From Morella rubra (taxonomy: Eukaryota; Streptophyta; Magnoliopsida; Fagales; Myricaceae), in NCBI GenBank assembly GCA_003952965.2, contig CM025850.1, positions 26,231,797-26,295,796 of the forward strand: a stretch of DNA of 64,000 nt, written 5' to 3'. Every line of letters begins with the position of its first letter. Within the stretch, counting starts at the first letter, position 1. The notes beneath the pieces were generated by a model. The model saw only the letters and a list, made by a program, of their open reading frames with translations, was not told the DNA's origin and ran no database searches. Of this stretch, positions 12,807 through 24,649 are shown piece after piece. The translations under genes and the position numbers were made by a program.

Positions 12807-12845
12807 TTGCAGATCTCATACTCACAACAAGTATGAGATCTGCAA
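12807..12845. repeat. Perfect 16-bp inverted repeat with 7-nt loop
   Basis: TTGCAGATCTCATACT (12807-12822) is followed by CACAACA and then its exact reverse complement (12830-12845). Sense RNA would form a strong hairpin. It lies about 470 bp upstream of the universal stress protein start. It could be a recent small inverted duplication or a transposon footprint; function is unknown. Confidence 0.9.
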
Positions 12846-13205
12846 ATAACCCTATCCATATTAAATATCTTCTTATGCAGAATGTGACGGGCGCCAGTTA
12901 GCGAGGAACTGGATGAGCTTATGAATGCAACACGATTGGTATGCCGTCGCCGATCAAACTTGGATGGTTGGATATTTGTCCCAGCCGTGGCTAAGCTTTG
13001 CTCAGCAAGATGTTGACCATAAGCTGTACCAGAAAGGGAAGTGTGAGTTCCTGCTGTTTTGCATTATTTTATTGATGTTTGACTAAGAGACTACCGTTTT
13101 AGTTTCAAAAACCGAGACACATAATAGTGTTTAAGGTAAATTAATCTAGAAAAACCCACGGAAACACAAAACGGGGAGCTCCAAAACCCTCGGGCAACTG
13201 CCGCC

Positions 13206-13212
13206 TATAAAT
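13206..13212 (+). promoter_or_regulatory. TATA box of the universal stress protein gene
   Basis: TATAAAT lies 113 bp upstream of the start codon and is followed by a leader without an upstream ATG. Spacing fits a plant core promoter. Confidence 0.6.
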
Positions 13213-13318
13213 GTGGGATTCCTTTTCCGTTTGTTATCAACATTCTAAGGCTAAGAGTTTCCTGAGAGAGCTGTGTATTTGAGAGGTCAAGCAAAAACAC
13301 TTTCTTCGAGTCATAGGA

Positions 13319-14295
13319 ATGGAAGGAGCAAAGATGGAGAAAGAAGAGCACAAGATTGTGGTGGCAGTGGATGAGAGCGAGGAGAGCATGTACGCGTTAT
13401 CGTGGTGTCTCAGCAACCTCGCTTCTCATAACAGCAAGAACACCCTTGTCCTCCTCTATGTCAAACCACCGCCTCCTGTCTACTCTTCCTTCGATGCCGC
13501 AGGTTTGCAATTGCTTCTCACTCTGATTTTCTTTCTTCTTTTCTTTTCATTGGTAGGTCTTTCTTCGTTGAATTATCTGTGCACCGAGTAAAAACAACAA
13601 ACATTGGTCTATAGGACATGGATTATCAAATTACTTCTTGGAGTAGACATTTTATCTGGGGTTTTTATTGAATAGGAAGATAATAGCTCAAGGCCGGTGG
13701 CCAAGTTTCAGTATCTCCAGAATAACGCGTAGAGGATTTTTTCACTTGATTTACAGGGTATATATTTTCCGGCGACGTTATTTCAGCCTTGGAGAAGTAT
13801 GGCAGTGACTTGGTGAATTCAGTGATGGCAAGAGCAGAAGCTGTCATCAGGAACATTGGCATTGGCACCAACGTAAGACCCTCTCTTCCTTAATATTTCA
13901 GCAGGCAAACTCGTTCGGTCTCTTGTGTGTTTGATTCGCAGTGTAGTGAATTGATGGGTTTTCTGCAGATAAACGTGGAGAAAGTAACTGGAAGCGGAGA
14001 TGCCAAGGATGTGATATGTAGCTCTGTGAAGAAACTTGGAGCTGACACTTTAGTAATGGGAAGCCACGGATATGGTTTCTTTCAGAGGTACCATATAAAC
14101 AGAGTTTTTATGGGGTTGTTGGGGGTAGTGATGCTTATTAGTTATTACCGAAAACTCAGAACTTCTCTTTATTTGGTTTTTTGGGTTCTGACCTCTCTTC
14201 ATATTTGCAGGGCTCTTCTGGGAAGTGTGAGTGATTACTGCGCCAAGCATGTCAAGTGCCCTGTGGTGATTGTGAAGCACCGAGATGATAAATGA
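13319..14295 (+). CDS. Universal stress protein (UspA-like) family protein
   Basis: Four exons (13319-13502, 13757-13872, 13969-14087, 14211-14295) join in frame to 167 residues ending at TGA 14293-14295. The start is MEGAKMEKEEHK; a second ATG is at codon 6. The single Usp domain opens with the first beta strand KIVVAVDESEESMYAL. It carries LGADTLVMGSHGYG and the ATP-binding signature G-x2-G-x9-G-S (GSHG, then nine residues, then GS) before CPVVIVKH. This makes it the ATP-binding subgroup. Family members are small cytosolic or nuclear nucleotide-binding proteins induced by stress such as hypoxia, drought or heat; the exact role of this one is not deducible. All junctions are GT-AG and length is typical, so it looks intact. 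Confidence 0.95.
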
Positions 14296-15909
14296 GTTTT
14301 TTTTTTATCATCCTTTACTTGAGATTTTGAGTGAACATCCACAGGTGAGACTTGGCGTGATGATTCATGTAAAGGTTGCGTACCGGTCATACGCCAAATC
14401 TGTTTAAAACGCCAGAGCAAAAAACAAATAATAATGATTATAGCTTTCTACCAGCATTCATGAACATCAATGATTAATGATTTCTGATGATACCAAAATT
14501 GAATCAAATTTGGGCTGGATTGAGCATGATCACGCACACAAAAACCTCAACAACAACAGAAGACCCCTGTTACACTAAGCCCAGAAAAAAAAAAAAAAAC
14601 CACACAAGTGTTATGAGGGTTATAAAATAACTTATAACGTGTAGCAACTCCACGATTCCGATGTTCCCGTGATTAAAGCAAGTGCCCATTAAGAAAACAT
14701 GTAAGGAGCATATCCCGAGACACACCATTATAGGGATTGAATTCCCGCAAAAAAGGAAACGTGAGGATGTGGAAAAAACACTATAAAAGCAAAGATCATA
14801 AAGAAGGAAGGTAAGTGATTCCAAAGATTTGAAGTAGAAATATTAAATACCAAAACACTGACTTAGGCATTGAAAGTGCCTTACTCCGGTGTCTAGGGTC
14901 ATCTTTGTCGTTTTGCAGAAAAGAATTACGTGAAGTTCGAGACGCATTTACTCTGACGTGTTGACCATAAATCAACTGATTTATCAATTTCCTACTTAAC
15001 AAGAATATGTGAATGGGGAGGGTGGAACATAGCACATGATTAAGGTGTTTTCTGGGGCTCTGGCTCATACCAACAGAGACAACTGCGACTTTGGACAGAA
15101 TTGGACGGCCAACTGCCCAACTTCATGGAATCATGTTCTGACCCGTTTTGAAACTAAACTTTTTACTTTCAGCTCTAGTGGGGAATAAAAGGTGAAACCG
15201 GCAGCTAAACAGAAAAATGTTAATCAGAGAACTATATGAATGAGAACAGGTAAAAGCAATACCAAACGTTAAAATGCAGAAGTTTGATACCAAATGGCAT
15301 GATACAACATAACATAAAGTAGCTCTTTATACAATTCCACTAGCGAAATCTTCAAATTTTTTCTTATCCTCTCCAACATAATGTAGACTACATATTACAG
15401 GGATTTTATTTTGGTAAGTATAGAGTTGGCAGGTAAGAACAGAGCAACCTTTCGGAAGCCAAGTGGTTCCAATGTTTCACCGGCTATGACGATGGAGTCG
15501 AGGGAGGTGGGGAGAAGAGGAGGTTGAGGTTACTGGCCTTCCTAGTCACCAGCTGGGGAACCATAGGTGGTGGTACATGATCTACTACCCCAAACATAAA
15601 TGTTTTGGGTAACCACCATGGTCTAGTGTTTTTCATAAAGGTTTTGGGTAGCCATCTTTTCTTCCTCGAACTCAAAAAGTAATCCTAGGCTGCGTAAGAC
15701 TAGTATAACACAAAAAATATTTTGGAAATCCAAGCATAAGAATGTCAATTGCAGACACATAGAACAGACGATTGAATCCTGATTTCAATAGTTTAGACTT
15801 CATCTAAGCTATTCTAGAATCATTTTCTTAAATTAGTAAATTGCTGGATGGAAAAAATTAAATAAAACAAAAACTGAAGAAAATCATTTCCTATTTAGCA
15901 TCATAATAT
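14296..15909. other. Intergenic, no gene seen
   Basis: Short frames on the minus strand (around 14570-15070 and 15484-15675) have no domain-like features. A small hairpin-like repeat of AACCCAAAAC/GTTTTGGGT occurs around 15590-15650. Confidence 0.5.
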
Positions 15910-16242
15910 CTACTCCTCCTCGGTTACTGATCCACCATCCTTTTTGTTGTGCTTCCTCGCATACCTCTGGTTCCTCAAAAACTTGGGATCCATCTAAATC
16001 ACCAAAATGAAGCCGGAGGCCCGCTGGGGGGTGGGGTTCACAAATCTTCGTTAAAAGTAAAAAACCCTAAGAAAAAAGCATAAACACACTACGCATGTGG
16101 GATGGAACAACAAAAAGAAAAGAACGAAACCCTTTTTAATGGAAATGTGCATGGGCTTCTTGATATCGTTATTGTGTGCCTTGTAAGACTGGTGTGCCTT
16201 GTAAGACTGGTTGTGAGCTGTGTGGTTCTTCGACTTTACCAT
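15910..16242 (-). pseudogene. RPL29: 60S ribosomal protein L29 (eL29) copy, damaged
   Basis: Exon 1 starts at ATG 16242 with MVKSKNHTAHNQSYKAH. Exon 2 (15993-15910) encodes MDPKFLRNQRYARKHNKK and ends GGSVTEEE before TAG. This is the signature of the short basic eL29 of the large ribosomal subunit. An intron (about 16130-15994) is retained, so this is a DNA-level duplicate rather than a retrocopy. Damage: an 18-bp tandem duplication repeats QSYKAH, the KKP...TKG segment is shortened to KKPMHISIKKG, and the only GT donor (16130-16129) leaves one extra base, so the exons do not join in frame to the ATG of exon 2. A CAG just upstream of the ATG resembles the end of a 5' UTR intron. It is most likely a pseudogene, though small splice shifts could be tested with RNA. 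Confidence 0.82.
16174..16209 (-). repeat. 18-bp tandem duplication inside the RPL29 copy
   Basis: Two identical copies of GTGTGCCTTGTAAGACTG (plus strand), 16174-16191 and 16192-16209. On the coding strand they duplicate six residues in frame. Confidence 0.9.
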
Positions 16243-17638
16243 TGAAAGTTTGTCTGCGAAAAATTAACTTACCAATTCTCTTCTTAGATCCTTGAATTCC
16301 GCTAATTAAGAGTCTTCGAGTTAATCTTCAAGTTTGTTATGAGATTCCATAGCAGCTCAAGTGTTCTATACCTTCCTTCTCCTCGCTTACAGACACAAGC
16401 TATCAAATGTCAAGGCTGCCTTACACTACCAGTATCAAATCTTCTCCAATTTGCTGTAAACTATAAATCCAATCATAGAGAGATACAAATATCATATAAC
16501 AACGTTTCTTCTGGTCGAACATTTCGGCCTCGTTTGGATATGGGTCCTGGTTCTGGGTTTAGGTTCAAGTCCTGGATCTGGTTTTGGAAGCTGGACCCCG
16601 AGCCACATCATGCGGCACGTTCATCATGTAGCTTGCTAGGTCATATATGCTACACCTGCCAAATTATTTGACCTGACAATAGCACGCCCTCCAACATAAT
16701 GCACTGCCTACCAATTGCAATACCTCCTCCAATGCACTGGTCCAGTCAACAAGTAAACATCCATGTCGTAACTATCACTGACGCACTGCACATCTATGGG
16801 CTGGGCCTTCGGGTAGTATACTTCATGGGCCACTCTTTAATGTGAGAGGATGGCCTTGGTCCAAATCAAAAGCAAATTTTGTAGCAGTTTCAATCTCCGA
16901 AGCTCATCGACAGGTCATTCGTTGTATTTCATTTCTTTGTTCATAACTTGTGGAAGATTAACTTAACAATTTCGCACTCAAGTTTGGATATAGCTCACGA
17001 ACGTTATTTATAACTATCCGAAGCTTTTAATCATACATCACGATGCCGAACAAAGGCAAATACGAAGGCAATTTCCATGGCACCAGCGGTCATTCCTTCT
17101 CTGTGCTTTCACACAATTTTCGGAAAAACAAAGGCTCTCTCTTTCTCTCTCATTACTCAATTTTAGTTCAGTTTCCTAGCTAAATCTTACAGAGCTAATT
17201 CTTGTGTTTAATAGTAAAAGACCAATATCGGCCTCTATTGATGAAGGCTAGATGGAAGATGCTAGTACTGGTATCCTTAGGATAGAGGGAGAGGAATAAT
17301 AGAACCAGACAAAGCCAATCTGAACTGTAGAAATGTATTCATGAAAGGGAACCAAATCTACAAAAAAATGTAAATGCGTGAATAGTAGATGAGAAAAGAA
17401 TAGAGATAAGCGCCATCTCCCATCCCGCCGCGGGGGCAGATAGCTTGTGTCTCCTTCCTAGCCCACGTTCAATTGCCTAGCATTCTGTTGTTTATTGTTT
17501 TTCTTTTATACCTCAAGATTTTTGAAATGATATATCTTTTTATGGAACCTAACATTCTACAATTATAGTTAGCATATTTGTGCCAAAAATTAATATGGAA
17601 TTGACACACCGCCCAATATATGTTGTTTCCTTTCTACA
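16243..17638. other. Intergenic, no gene; one transposon-end-like segment
   Basis: No gene was recognised. At 16526 the sequence GGCCTCGTTTGGATATGGGT resembles the start of a plant DNA transposon and matches in inverted orientation a segment ending at 44124 (see findings). Confidence 0.5.
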
Positions 17639-18887
17639 TGTTGGCTTTTAGTCACAATCAATGTTTTGATGATAACAATAAAAGTAATTGAGATGTGAAG
17701 CAAAGTGGATCCAAAATGAGCACGAAGCGATCAAGCAACATCCCCTTCAATGGAAGTGCTCTTAAAGTGAAGACTTAAGATGCTAGGGTAACTTTTGTAA
17801 CTCTAGACTTCATCTTTAATAAGGATTTGAACCACACACTTGCATAAACCATTTTACCTCTTGTTTTGAAGATTAAAAAAGTTTTAATGGCTTCAAATTA
17901 TCCCAATTAAACTCTCAAACCTTTTATATACTTATGGGAAGTTAGTCTTTAAAATTGGGTATTTTAAGTTGGTCAAAATCGTGTTTTTAAAACAACCGGA
18001 TCATGTGCTTAAGTTGAGGAGGTCAACTGGCTAGTGAAGCGGTCGACCGGTTCGTTTAAAAATGAAATAAAAGAGCCGTTCTGACCTCTGACATTATGAT
18101 CGTTGGGTAATGTAAACTTGCAGCGGTCGACTGGCTAGTCGTGAATTTTTGACAGATCGACTCCCAATGGCTATTAACGACTATTTTCTTATGAGGCCTA
18201 TATAAAGTCATTCCTACGCCTTTTAAAATTGTTGAACAACCAAAATCATTTTACCAAGGCTAAGAGTGATAAAAAAAAAAACCTTTCAATCCTTGTTCAA
18301 ACATCATTCACACATAATCAACACTTTCACATCCTTGTTATTGTGTGAAGCCTAAGAGAGAAATTTTTCATTATAATATCTACTCCATCAAGGGAGTTTT
18401 AGTGGGCATTTTCGTTCATCCCTATACACTTCTAAGAGAGTGATTCTCTTGTTTCCTCTTGGTGAGGGTTGTTCATCAAAAGGAGTTTGGAGAGATTTGT
18501 TCTTAAACTCGTTCTTGAGGCTTGAAGAGGTGTTTCTCAAACTCAAGTGTAAGAAAACCTTTCCTTTGGTTGAAGGGAGTATAGTGGAAAAACCTCAAGG
18601 CTCGGTAAATAGCTTGAGGGGTGGATGTAGGCGGGTTTGCTGAACCACCTAAAAATCTTGTGTTTGCTTCTCTTCTTTTATCTCCTTACATTGTGCTACT
18701 TATTTCTTATTCTAAGTTTTATTTCCATATTTGAGTTGCAATATATATTCTTGTGTTTAATCTTTTATTGCAATTGTTTTTCTTTGTGGGACTTGTAGCT
18801 AGCAAACACTTTCTAAAGGGTGAGTTTCGAAAAAGTTTTAAAACCCAATTCACCCCCTCTTGGGTTGCCTTAATCCTAGGATTTACA
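17639..18887 (+). mobile_element. Solo LTR of a retrotransposon (about 1.25 kb)
   Basis: The segment starts TGTTGGCTTTTAGTCACAAT and ends CCTAGGATTTACA, so it has the TG...CA ends of an LTR. It is flanked by CTACA (17634-17638) and CTACG (18888-18892), a five-base target duplication with one change compatible with CpG decay. Inside is a TATA box (TATATAAAG, 18199-18207), GCGGTCGACCGG motifs and, near the 3' end, the CAATTCACCCCCTCTTGGGT segment often seen in plant copia-type LTRs. No gag or pol and no second LTR are adjacent, so it is a solo LTR. The copia assignment is inferred from LTR style only. A diverged inverted partner is at 34190-34905. Confidence 0.8.
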
Positions 18888-18937
18888 CTACGTAAGTGTG
18901 GTATAAATATAACATGAGTCTTTTACAACTCGTCCAC

Positions 18938-19178
18938 AACACATTCAGATCATAACCGCTTAGTCTCTTTTACGAACATAGCTACATAAGCCGTGCTTCA
19001 AAATAGTAAACAACAATAGAATATATACATAAAAACCACTGAACCCTGCATGACCTACTTACCTCACCACAACACATTAAGACCATAACCTCGTTTGTGA
19101 ACATAGCTACATAAGTCAGCTTTAAAATAGTAAACAACGATAGAATATGTACATAAAAGCCACTGATTCTTGCATAAC
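18938..19178. repeat. Diverged tandem duplication (about 125-130 bp unit)
   Basis: Two units contain CACAACACATT, GAACATAGCTACATAAG, AAAATAGTAAACAACRATAG and CCTACTTACCT in the same order, one at about 18938-19066 and the next at about 19070-19190. The second copy runs into the end of the GRF zinc-finger relic. Confidence 0.75.
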
Positions 19179-19592
19179 CTACTTACCTATCAGCATACCA
19201 ATTAGGAAGAAGATAATGAGTGAGAGCATCACTACATAGACCTTCCACTGCTCGGTGCTCTGAACAACATTCTCAATCCCATTTTTGGGCGCCACCTCCA
19301 CATTTAGCTCATCTACCCAATAAAAGCATCATGGGTGTTTCTGTACGACGTTTAGTGAGAGAAAGCTAATATATCATTACTTGCATATTAAACGAAACAT
19401 ACCAATTCAAAGTAGTTCGTTCTAATATTCTCCCAATATACATGTTGTGGTTTATAAAAGAAAGGGTTATTTAACCAGCCTCACCTTACCCAAAGGGCAG
19501 CAGTAGAACCATCTCCCATAGTTCTTCTCAGTCCTCGCTTGAAGCATCCGCTTGCATCCTCTACCACAACTGTATATTGGTCTTCTTTGCAT
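19179..19592 (-). pseudogene. Small GRF-type zinc-finger / membrane-tail protein relic
   Basis: Exon 1 (19592-19485) reads MQRRPIYSCGRGCKRML and then ARTEKNYGRWFYCCPLGK, the first half of a GRF zinc finger (Cys pair, then KNYGRWFYCCP). After an intron, exon 2 (19340-19179) reads KHP, an in-frame TGA, then CFYWVDELNVEVAPKNG and a hydrophobic tail ending LIIFFLIGMLIGK before TAG. The C...YWVDE block is the second half of the GRF finger. The TGA sits where CGA (Arg) would fit, suggesting CpG decay. Plants have many such short GRF proteins, often in transposon-rich DNA. GRF fingers bind single-stranded nucleic acid in better-known proteins; the role here is unknown. Splice sites (GTGAGG / TACAG) are plausible. 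Confidence 0.7.
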
Positions 19593-19951
19593 CTAATATT
19601 TTCAATCACCACAATAAAATTTAATTAACATCCACAGTAATAAATTTAGATGACATACTACCCTACACATACAACGTCCGTTCATCGATCCAATTTCAAG
19701 CTCATAAACAAATAAGCAAATAAGATCAACAAATTCCACGTATGTATATTATATAAGGGTGCAAACATCACATTAGCAGAGGGAATAACATTACAAATAA
19801 CAAGTCAACAACCCTTGACGTCTTCACAGATATAGAACCAGAGTTTTGAACACATTGATCCAAAAGTCTTTAATTGAAAGTCACAATTGATAATTGATGA
19901 GTAGTTAACACATCTTAGACTCTATTCCCAAATCACCTAGCCTCTAGAATT

Positions 19952-21694
19952 TCACATCAGGTTTTCCATTTCATCTCTTTTGCGAGCCATTTCTCGTGCC
20001 ACCGCTAGGCATACGTCTAGCACCATTAGATCATGTTTGAAATTTCTTTCCCTTTTGACCTGGTGCTCATTTATGATGAACTCCATGAATATTGCAATAT
20101 CGGCTGGTATATCCGATAGAAGTTGTGCAATGTACAACATGCTATTACCACAGTTGGTTGGCAGATTGGTAGGTAGCGTGGCATACTTTCCAGCATGGGG
20201 AATTGAGCCTTCAACATTCCAAAGCACCTCTCAATTATGTTTCGCAAAGATGAGTGATTGTAATTAAATAGCTTCTTCTTGCCCCGGAGTCCCACCCACA
20301 CTAGAGAAGTTGTCGAAGTGATACCTCTGACCTTTGTACGGCAATAAGAATTAGGGAAACTCCGAGTCCACCAAGTAGAACTTTCCTACCATAATTGATA
20401 AGGTTAATAAGATTGCAATCCCCATGAGGATTTTCTAGCCACATTTTTTTCATTCTACCACAACTTAAATGAAAAGGTTTAAACACAGAACAAGTGTATT
20501 ACCCTCTTGGGGGAGTGAAAATTTGTTTTTGGGCCGTATCACTGCATCGTTGAACACTCGCGAGTCATGCGCTGATCCTTCCCAACCAGAGTACATGAAG
20601 GTAAATCGAGCGTCGAAGTCACATACTGCTAAAATATTTTGTAATAACCTCGCATTTCAATTCCTATACCTTGTGCTTGTATTCGCTCGACACCATGCAC
20701 TAAAATGTCTCCCATCTATAGCCTCGATGCAATCCTACTCAAAATTGGAGTATAAAAATAAGGAAAATTGACAGTTTAATCCTTGAATTTTCCCCCTTTA
20801 GCGGTTTGATCCTTAGGAAATAAACCCTAACAAATTACTCCCAAACTACATCATTTGACAAAACCATCATTTCGTCAGGGTTCCGTGTGATTTTTTAACG
20901 GGAGAACGTTCCACGCTGGCCCAGACCAGTAGACTAGAACAGCAGACCAGCAGACCATAGAAGCAAATCAGCAGACCAGACAGCCAGACCAGCAGCACCA
21001 GCGTGGAACGTTCTCCTGTTAAAAAATCACACAGAACCCTGACGGAAGATGGTTTTGTCAAATGATGGTAGTTTGGGGAGTAATTTGTTAGGGTTTATTT
21101 CCTAAGGATCGAACCGCTAAAGGGGGGAAAACCCAAGGATTAAATGCCAATTTTCCTAAAAATAAATGTATATACTTATTAATTGAAAAATAATACAATT
21201 GCAAACACTGTAATGTGCGGAATTGTGTGTGGTGTCCCTATACAATAATCGACCTTATATCTTCAATAACTGAGTTGCGGGACAAATTGTTAAATGGTGT
21301 TTACCTTAAACCATGCGAAGTACTTGCGATTGTATTGAATGTATCGATGTACCCCGCTATCAGAAGTTGGCGCCAACAACGTCTTCCCCAATCGACATAA
21401 CGCCTGCATCACACTCTTGAAGTGTAACGATATAGTTTCAAGGGAGTGTTGGAAACGATCTGCGGTGACACCCATCCCCAGCTTTTGACAAACAATATAT
21501 AAGAATATGAACACTGCCTCATCCACGCTCACACCCCTAGACTCCTTGATGTAATATCCCTCCTTTAAGGTGTTATAAAGGATAAAAAAAATTTCTCGCT
21601 TCAAATGGTATACCTCGTAGCAGGTGCCAGGATGAGGATTGCTAAGGAGCTCGTACATGTACATGTAGCCTCGAAACATATAAGTCCTTTGCAA
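19952..21694 (-). pseudogene. PIF/Harbinger (HARBI1/ALP1-like) transposase pseudogene
   Basis: Exon 1 (21694-21305) holds the N-terminal helix-rich part (GVSVDEAVFIFLYIV, then DRFQHSLETISLHFKSV) and ends YNRKYFAWFK at a GTAAAC donor. Exon 2 (20734-20503) holds the first catalytic Asp in DCIEAIDGRHF, then CDFDARFTFMYSGWEGSAHD with the second Asp. After a second intron, exon 3 (from 20385) reads GKFYLVDSEFP, NYNHSSLRNIIERCFGMLK with the catalytic Glu, and ACCTLHNF. The introns are phase-consistent and sit where plant PIF transposases usually have them. Damage: in-frame TGA at 20657-20659, at least two frameshifts in exon 3 (after EFP, and between YHFDNFSS and RGKKKLFNY), and an unclear C-terminus. 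It is the DDE core of a dead class II element. A MULE-type MITE occupies intron 1. Confidence 0.9.
20762..21156. mobile_element. MULE-type foldback MITE, 395 bp, in the Harbinger intron
   Basis: The left end starts GGAAAATTGACAGTTTAATC and the right end is its inverted copy; the terminal inverted repeats extend about 155 bp. The element is flanked by an exact 9-bp duplication, TAAAAATAA, at 20753-20761 and 21157-21165, which points to a Mutator-like element. The unpaired centre is a string of AGCAGACC-like repeats. It has no coding capacity. TIR subunits ATCCTT/ATCCTT/CTCCC are spaced 30 and 29 nt. Confidence 0.92.
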
Positions 21695-21699
21695 TGTCT

Positions 21700-24649
21700 T
21701 GTAAATTCTAGGTCGCTCTGCCTCCTCCCAACAATAAAGGAAGAAGAACTATTCATAGATATAACAATCTTCATCCATTGACATTGGGTGAATTAGGTCA
21801 TTGATTAAAACACTATATATTTGAACTCATGGCATCCATATACACGAACCCCTTCTGCCCTCGTGTGTCCTACAATGACAGAAGCTCAGCATCCTCCAAT
21901 ATATAATCTCGTCTTTACGTTATTTGAATCATATCAAATGCTCCATCCACATATCAACTTTAGTTTATAACTAAATATATCCAGCTATTTTTAACAACAA
22001 TCATGTCTTACACCAATTTTTACTTGTCGTACAACGCCAACTAAACAAAAAATTTAGTCTTTCAGACCTTGTTCTTATGCCGACGAAAAAATCCTACAAA
22101 GTTATAATTTGAGGTGGCCACCAGATGTAGGATTACTAATATTGCGCTACAGCAACACGTCTCTATTGTTCTGTTTAAGTTTTTCAATTTTGATACATAT
22201 TAGAATATTGTTATAAATTTAAATATGTGTTTGCCTCACTTAGGTGAATGTTATAAAAACACATCTTTGATTGAAATTTTTTCCAAAGTTAATGGGGCAT
22301 GTTTTCTATTTTCCCTGAGGATCTGTGAAACTCGATACCTGACCTATAGTCGAGGACGCTGAACTCAAAATCAGTACATCCCTTCTGATACTCCAATGTA
22401 CCTATAAATTTCAACACATCGGGAGGAAGCACGTGGATCCAAAGTGGAACATCACTGTCAAATGCTAATAACTACATATATAACGATATGAATTACAACA
22501 AATAGCCAAGCTGATTTGCACACGTACACATAATTTGTTTGTAGTAAGAATAGTTTACCTCGTATGATATTTACGCTTGCCATAATCACTGCCCAGTGCA
22601 GCACCACCAACACCTTCACCTAGTTTGTTACCCGAATCCGTCACAGATACTCATTTCTCCCTCCACAATTGCCAGGAGCTTCACAGGTGTATTTAGTTTA
22701 TCTATTCGAAAAAAGCTGTTTTTCAAATATACGCCGTAGCCTATGAACTGATGTCATAGAGTTTGTGAGGGTCACATGGTACCTTACATTCTTGTCAGAA
22801 GCTTTCCGTGTATGGCAACGTCAAAAAAGAAGACAAGCCATATTCATGCTTGATTTAATCACTCATGCAAGGGACCCACTCACTTATTCTGCACAACAAT
22901 TGCCCCGACCAAACAGTGTCTCACAATTTGATTCTTTCCACCATGTACACACCTAACGCGAGAGAAGCAAGAGATGTCTACATTTGCTTGAACCAACTCT
23001 TTTTTTTTTCTTTTCCTAAATGCTTGAACTAACTCTCTCTTTTGTTTTTATCTTTATTTGTATCCATCGCGTAATTTTCAACAGTAGCTATTCATTGTAG
23101 AGGCCCATCACTAACACTTGCTTGCCACATAGGACGTTCGTGCGTGCTCAACGCTTACTCCATCTAAGGCATTGAGTTTCTTAAGGCAACACTTGGCCTA
23201 CCTTAGGCAACCACCCCGCACCCGCGAAGGCCCTACCAAACGACAATCGGATTTACACGCCTCACCTCACGCGCGGATATGTATTAGAAGCCGGAGTATG
23301 TTTCGCTGATGAAAAAAAAAAACAAGGATACCATTGAGTGGATGTTGTATCCTCCGTGCTTCATTACCCTTATCCGAGACGATGACCACCCTTCTAGGAT
23401 ATTTCCAACGGATTATCTAATTTATACAACCATACCATTGTGGGAAGCTCTCCATATTGGAGCAACAATGAAATTATATTTTTTTTCCTTATAGGTTTAA
23501 GAAAAAAAAAAACACCAAAAAAGGTCGAAGGTAGCCCCCTTGTTTGTTGATGTAATTTATTTATTTTTGGTCCCTTTGTGATTGTATTGGATTCATTATT
23601 TCTACTCCTTTACGCCAAATTGAGTTACCCGCTAAACCTTCACTATAATTTTCAACAATAGTTCTATGCAAAATGCATTAGATGCCGTCTATCTCTTGTA
23701 CAAGGACGATGTGTTATATTTTTAACTAATACTGCATATACTTGTTACCATAAATTTTATATTTGTTTTGTAAATTCCTAGAATTACTTATGGGAGTTCA
23801 CGCTTTGTTGATTATTTTTGTTATGCGGTTATTCTTTTTTTCCATTTGCTAATATTCATATCTCCTACATATCTATTACATATGTAAATATGTATGGGTC
23901 TTTTTCACTTATCCTCTGTATTGTATATATATTTTTCAAATCTAATTGAGCTAGATTGCGTACAATGCTTTTAACGCATCGGTCTTGCAGTTGATAACAT
24001 GTGACAAAGCCTAATGATAATGTTGAGCTAAATACCTCTATCACTTAGTTCAATCACGCATAGTTCATAAGCATTCATATCGCAAGGGTTACAAACTCAT
24101 TCATACAGAAAATCGAACATCGATTTTGTTTCATTGTTTTTACTGCTAAGTCACATTCTACGTTATGAAATCAGACACTTGCCTATAATGGAAGCAAAAC
24201 AGCGTGCATACTTGTCCAAGGCTAACCACTTGCAATAAACATGATATACATATTTGTGGAAACGTTGGAAATGCGTCTGATAATATAGTTCCTTATCCCT
24301 AACAAAATATGTATTGTTTTCTTGCCACTCCAACTGCCGACACATGTGATGCATTGTAACTGAGTTAGAAATATCTGTGCGGATTAACATTTGCATTACC
24401 CCTTCAATTGATGATCATAAAGACGTAGTTACGAACCAACAAAAATAAATCCCTAAAACCCTAAAAAATTATCCTTCGCTTTACTTCATTACACAGAATG
24501 AAATAGTCTGCTATTTCATCAATACAGAGTTGCAAACCCAAAAAAAAAACTAAGTCCTAAAAGTCACAGTACACCGTCATCTAACCCCATAACAACAAAC
24601 TATAAATACATACCACTTCCAAAACATCTTGTAAAAACCTCAGGAAGCA
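21700..24649. other. Transposon-derived region without assignable gene
   Basis: Short frames (for example minus 24163-24396) show no recognised motif. It is probably the interior of decayed elements between the Harbinger relic and the next transposon relic. Confidence 0.45.
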
